From positions 620,001 through 684,000 of the forward strand of contig JAUPSS010000008.1 in NCBI GenBank assembly GCA_040285825.1: a stretch of 64,000 nucleotides of DNA. Reading direction: 5' to 3'. Positions within the stretch are counted from its first letter, which is position 1; each line of letters starts with the position of its first letter. The position numbers and the translations under genes were made by a program. Below the pieces are notes generated by a model, which did not search any database, had not been told where the DNA came from, and saw only the letters and a list, made by a program, of their open reading frames with translations. Below are positions 60,518 through 64,000 of this stretch, in pieces. This stretch comes from Eukaryota sp. TZLM1-RC. Taxonomy: Eukaryota > Metamonada: BaSk clade.

Positions 60518-61310
60518 TCAGTGAGCCCATTTCTCCTCTAGAACAATACGTAGCTTTGAAGCTAGTTTTTCTTTTCTTTGTGGTCTCTGGAACGCTTCTG
60601 GTCTTGTTCCATAGTAGTGCTCACTAATTGCAATTTCTAGCTGATTTAGTGATGTAGAAATGTCTCTAGACCATACTTGATTACATTCCGGACAACTGAA
60701 ATGGGCGTTTTGAACTTTAACTTCACCATCAACTTCTCGATAGATTTTTCGGTGTAGTAGCTTGCAGCAGTTCACCTTTGCAGATGTCATATATTCATCT
60801 CCGATTTTGACATTAGCAATTGAACAATGTAACAACTTGAGAAACGCCTTGAGTGGTCTTTTCACTTTTTGACGTGATGTACCACCACCTCCATTGCCAA
60901 ACCACACCTTTACTTCTCGACCATCTGCAAATTTTTTCACTTTGTTGATAATTGAGCTGAGTCTTTTCTGTTTTCTTATAAAGAAGTCAAATGTGTTGAG
61001 GAAATTGTTGTTAGTCAAAGCAGTTGTTTGTTTAATCAAGGGTGTTTGTAGATTCAATCAATTCGTAAAGTTTCACAATTCAATTTATTGATTCAGTACA
61101 AACTTGTTACCAAGGGAAGTGTCAGCACCCGTTTTTTCCTTCCCATTTCTTTCCCTCTTTGACGAAGAACCTTTTGCTCTTCGTTCAACTATATCTGAGT
61201 TCGCCATGGATCTTTGTGGAACTGTTGGCTTTTCTATTATAGCGATTATAGGTTTCGTTCAGTGTGCTCACACATTCACTATAAAAGATTGGATCCCATA
61301 AAATACACTA
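60518..61310 (-). mobile_element. Family A Fanzor-like element, C-terminal part
   Basis: A 179-codon open frame (60518-61057) contains the lysine-rich bridge FIRKQKRLSSIINKVKKFAD, VKVWFGNGGGGTSRQKVKRP, and GDEYMTSAKVNCCK with the conserved Glu. The zinc ribbon CPEC and RuvC-III VWSRDISTSLNQLEI follow, then a basic tail. Upstream sequence to about 61310 has lost frame and RuvC-I cannot be placed. The truncated protein lacks one catalytic Asp. Confidence 0.72.
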
Positions 61311-62744
61311 ACATAAACAGTCTGCAGAAGCACTACTGTCTATTCTTGAGTCTAAACTCGAGTCTATTGCAGATCGTCCATCCCAAGCTGCGCCACCCCC
61401 TTCAGCTGCACTTCTTGTCTTGAAACTAGACATCTGAATACTTATTATAACCTTATCTCTCTACTTCGCCCTCTTCACACTTTTCACACTCTTTCTACTC
61501 ATCTATCCTCCATAGAAGATGTTCCTCCTGTCTTCACTTGTATTACCATCAGTTATCAATATACACCCTTACACCCTTAGTATCGTTTGTTCACTCTCTA
61601 CGAATCACTGCAATCTTAATCTACTCCAGTCTAACCTACTCCTGATATACATGAACTTCTAAAGTCTAATGAGCAGAAGACTTTTGAACTTACTGAACTC
61701 TAATTGAAACTGCATTGATGACACTTGTAATGTTAGTCAACATCTATTCCTTGCAGAGATTGATTTTGACCAATTTCATATTAATGCAGTGTGATACGAT
61801 GATAAGTCTGAAGTCATTCACGCTGCTATGAGTGAAACCTATCATCTTGAATTCAGGTTTTGACTCTTGAGAAAGAAGATTTTCTGGTTAATAACCTATT
61901 TCTGAACCTTCACTGTTTTGAATGTGCGTGTAGTATTTGTGTAAATACTAGTGAATAATATTTATATAATATTAGTGACGGTAGTATTATAGGTGATTTA
62001 AATTGTAACTAAAAGTGCTAATACTCACCACATAACTAATAGTTCCAAAATAAAATATTATCGATTCATCTTTTATTATAGTGTTCGTTCAAGTGTTTGT
62101 AAAAAGTATAGTGTTGGTGAAAGAAGTGGTGTGGTGAAAGAAGTGGTGTGGTGAAAGAAGTGGTGTGGTGAAAGAGGATTTTATAATTATGTGGACAAAA
62201 CGAAAGCCACTAATGAATTTCTATCAAAACGCACTTCTGGCTTTTGACCAATTCATGCAATTTTGATAGACGTTAAGCATACTTTAGTTCCATCACTATA
62301 TGATATCTACTGAATTTTTCCAAAGATACAACTCTAAAAAGGTCTGTTTTCGAATGCAGAATTGAAGGTGATAAAAAAACAAAAAAAACATCATCCAACC
62401 ACCTCCCAGTAGCAAAAAGGTCCAAGACTGTGTGACGAATTATCTCGTTCAAGGCAGTTGCCATTTGTCGTTTTTTCCTGGACAATATCGATCTCTATTA
62501 CAGCAACATTGCTGATTTTACATACTGCACTTTCAAGAATGTTTTCTTAGAACATTGTTAACCTTACATTAATCGATGAATAATCCTTACATATATTTTG
62601 AAGTATTTGATATCCAGTGCGAGAATTTGTTCTAAGTTCAAACATCTACAAATCCCGTTTGGGTTTTATGCTGTTGTGAATGTGTTATTTGAAGTAATTA
62701 AATGCCAGATTAATATAAAACTTACTTGCATTGTATCTTTATCA
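61311..62744. other. Long interval with a short tandem repeat
   Basis: No intact gene. Degenerate coding-like pieces on the plus strand near 61330-61720 are unassigned. At 62117-62167 the 17-bp unit GTGAAAGAAGTGGTGTG is repeated three times, followed by a partial fourth unit. The remainder is AT-rich. Confidence 0.4.
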
Positions 62745-63611
62745 ATGCACAATGAAGAGAACTTCTCTTCATTCGCATGTGCATTAGAGTTCATAATTAG
62801 TCATACTTACTTCTTTCCAGAGCCCAATTACCTCAACTGTATTCAAAATGATGTCAATTTTACTGAATCAGTTCGAAGAACAATAATACATGCACTTCTA
62901 GAACTTGGTAATGCTTATGAATTTCCTCCTTCTACTTGTGTGCTTGCTATCACTTACCTGGAACGATTTTTGTCTTGTGAACCAGTTCAGCTCGCCAATT
63001 TACAGCTATTTGCTTCAGCTTGCTTCCTTATCGCCGCTAAAGTCGACGAGGCAACATGTGGATATAAATGTCGCCTAGAAGACCTGGCTCAATTAGCCGG
63101 TAATTCTTTTGAACCTTTACAACTAATAGAGGCTGAAAGAATCATTCTCAATGCACTGGACCATCGTCTGCTCAATGTGTCTCTCATTACTTTGGTTGAT
63201 GTCTTATTAGGGTCAATTGCTTCGACAAGCACTATTCTAGAATTTAAGTTATCTATCACAGACCATCAAGAATTACTTTTATCAAACCTATGCTATTTTC
63301 TTATTGAGTTGAGTATTTCTGAGTACAACATCCTTGCCTGGCATCCCTGTTCTGTTTGCATTTCTTGTATTTACGTATCTTGTAGAATATTAGAAATGGA
63401 AGAAGTTGAGTTTATAATTAAAGATTGTTTTGACTATTTAATGGCATTTATTGATGTTGACTTTAATCCTGATGTTTTGCTATTGAATGGGCATGTTTAT
63501 AATCTGTTCTTGCGAAGTAAAAGCAAAGGAATGGTTCCAAATTTTTTAAAAGATCCAGTGCCGGGAACGGTCCACGAAAAAGATACACAAAAGGGATGCA
63601 GACTCATGTAG
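62745..63611 (+). CDS. Cyclin
   Basis: 288 residues from ATG 62745 (MHNEENFSSFA). Residues ~45-150 form a cyclin box: SVRRTIIHALLELGNAYEFPPSTC, LAITYLERFLS, LQLFASACFLIAAKVDEATCGYKC and LIEAERIILNALDHRLLNVS. These match helices 1-5 of the N-terminal cyclin fold, including the Lys and Glu that contact the CDK (AAKVDE, AERIIL). A second, less conserved helical half follows. The C-terminus is basic and ends in KGCRLM, with a Cys three residues from the end (a CAAX-like ending). An A/B- or D-type cyclin is likely, but the subtype is not clear. The ORF could extend upstream to 62598, but similarity begins after ATG 62745. Confidence 0.8.
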   Translation: MHNEENFSSFACALEFIISHTYFFPEPNYLNCIQNDVNFTESVRRTIIHALLELGNAYEFPPSTCVLAITYLERFLSCEPVQLANLQLFASACFLIAAKVDEATCGYKCRLEDLAQLAGNSFEPLQLIEAERIILNALDHRLLNVSLITLVDVLLGSIASTSTILEFKLSITDHQELLLSNLCYFLIELSISEYNILAWHPCSVCISCIYVSCRILEMEEVEFIIKDCFDYLMAFIDVDFNPDVLLLNGHVYNLFLRSKSKGMVPNFLKDPVPGTVHEKDTQKGCRLM

Positions 63612-63689
63612 TTGCAATGTATATTATTATTTTTAGTTTACCTAATTTATTTATTATTAATAATGTTTGGACTGTACTCTTCTTAATTG

Positions 63690-64000
63690 CTGTTGAGACG
63701 TTTATTTTGCATTAAAACTTTATCAAACTTTTTTTTCTTGTTATCGCTTTTTCCAATAGTGATGTTCAAACGACGGTTGTCACTCACATATCTTATCTTA
63801 TCATATGAGTTACCAATATGTGTTTTGAATTGAAGAGGATCAACAGGATTAAGTTTTGTTCTATGAGCCAAAGTGTCATTTGCAACATGTCAGTAGACAA
63901 AGTCAACAACAACTTTAGAGTTCTTAATTTAATATGATAATTTTTGATAATAATTGAGCATCACCTCTGTCCTCAAAACCACAAAAATTGAATGACGGTG
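63690..64000 (-). mobile_element. R2-family retrotransposon fragment at the window edge
   Basis: The minus strand encodes HRTKLNPVDPLQFKTHIGNS (compare HRKLNPVTALDFKANEKHRK at 59980) and, towards the edge, decayed NNFGSDDRGD- and VDFVY-like sequence. It continues beyond the window. Confidence 0.65.

Noticed and set aside
62117-62180. 17-bp repeats as a CRISPR or telomeric array
   Set aside because: Only three directly adjacent units with no spacers, and the unit does not resemble a telomere repeat.
1-64000. CRISPR arrays, rRNA genes, tRNA genes
   Set aside because: No regular spaced repeats and no rRNA-like blocks were seen. I did not find a sequence I could fold confidently into a tRNA by eye; a covariance-model scan would be decisive.

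Overview
The window looks like nuclear DNA of a flagellated unicellular eukaryote. The host genes are eukaryotic: VPS34, ALG10, SPB4/DDX55, RRS1, SGT, LST8, a PEN-2-like gamma-secretase subunit, a cyclin and a Rap1-type Myb protein. Delta-tubulin and a very large ASH-repeat (CFAP65/HYDIN-like) protein point to a cilium with triplet-microtubule centrioles. The DNA is AT-rich, and genes are mostly intronless or carry very short spliceosomal introns; those I can place are 28-47 bp, one of them GC-AG. A response-regulator/cyclic-nucleotide phosphodiesterase fusion resembles RegA of Amoebozoa. I cannot name the species; a free-living amoeboflagellate or other flagellate protist is an inference.

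About half of the window is mobile DNA. (1) Two families of non-LTR retrotransposon with a YMDD reverse transcriptase, a C-terminal CCHC motif and a restriction-like endonuclease. Family R1 is at 0.3-2.2, 26.4-29.2, 34.5-38.2 and 45.9-50.0 kb; family R2 at 14.9, 31.9-32.6, 41.7-44.1, 59.9-60.4 and 63.7-64.0 kb. (2) A gag-only LTR retrotransposon (TR-GAG type) at 42072-43174, plus a solo LTR of the same family at 27416-27557. (3) A decayed Gag/retropepsin element at 32.6-34.4 kb. (4) At least eight copies from three families of TnpB/Fanzor-type nuclease. Family A is at 17.0-18.1, 25.4-26.4, 53.5-54.0 and 60.5-61.1 kb; family B at 5.0-7.5, 22.6-23.6 and 39.7-41.7 kb; family C at 44.9-45.9 kb. 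Most are broken; the copy at 16980-18115 is closest to intact.

Host layout, left to right: PEN-2-like (+, 2348), VPS34 (-, 5019), coiled-coil protein (+, 9258), ASH-repeat protein (-, 14828), unknown two-frame gene (-, 16613), SPB4 (+, 18261), ALG10 (-, 21396), possible tiny gene (+, 21427), SANT-like protein (-, 22622), YhhN/TMEM86 (-, 25238), LRR protein (+, 29337), SGT (+, 38253), Rap1-Myb protein (+, 44224), RegA-like PDE (-, 52339), Ser-rich protein (-, 53375), exonuclease-like fragment (-, 54636), delta-tubulin (+, 54944), RRS1 (-, 57723), LST8 (+, 57832), unknown protein (-, 59788), cyclin (+, 62745). The genes are packed closely; SPB4 and ALG10 have directly abutting stop codons.

The most interesting content is the set of Fanzor-like elements. 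All three families carry a Glu in an E-[YF]-x-T-S motif just before the zinc ribbon. Family B also has a conserved noncoding 3' segment of about 330 bp ending in a hairpin, a good candidate for a guide RNA. Other notable items are the TR-GAG element with perfect 4-bp target duplications, a threonyl-tRNA synthetase fragment captured antisense inside a retrotransposon, two adjacent near-perfect palindromes at 50.1 kb, and two R1 copies that share the same inactivating lesions.
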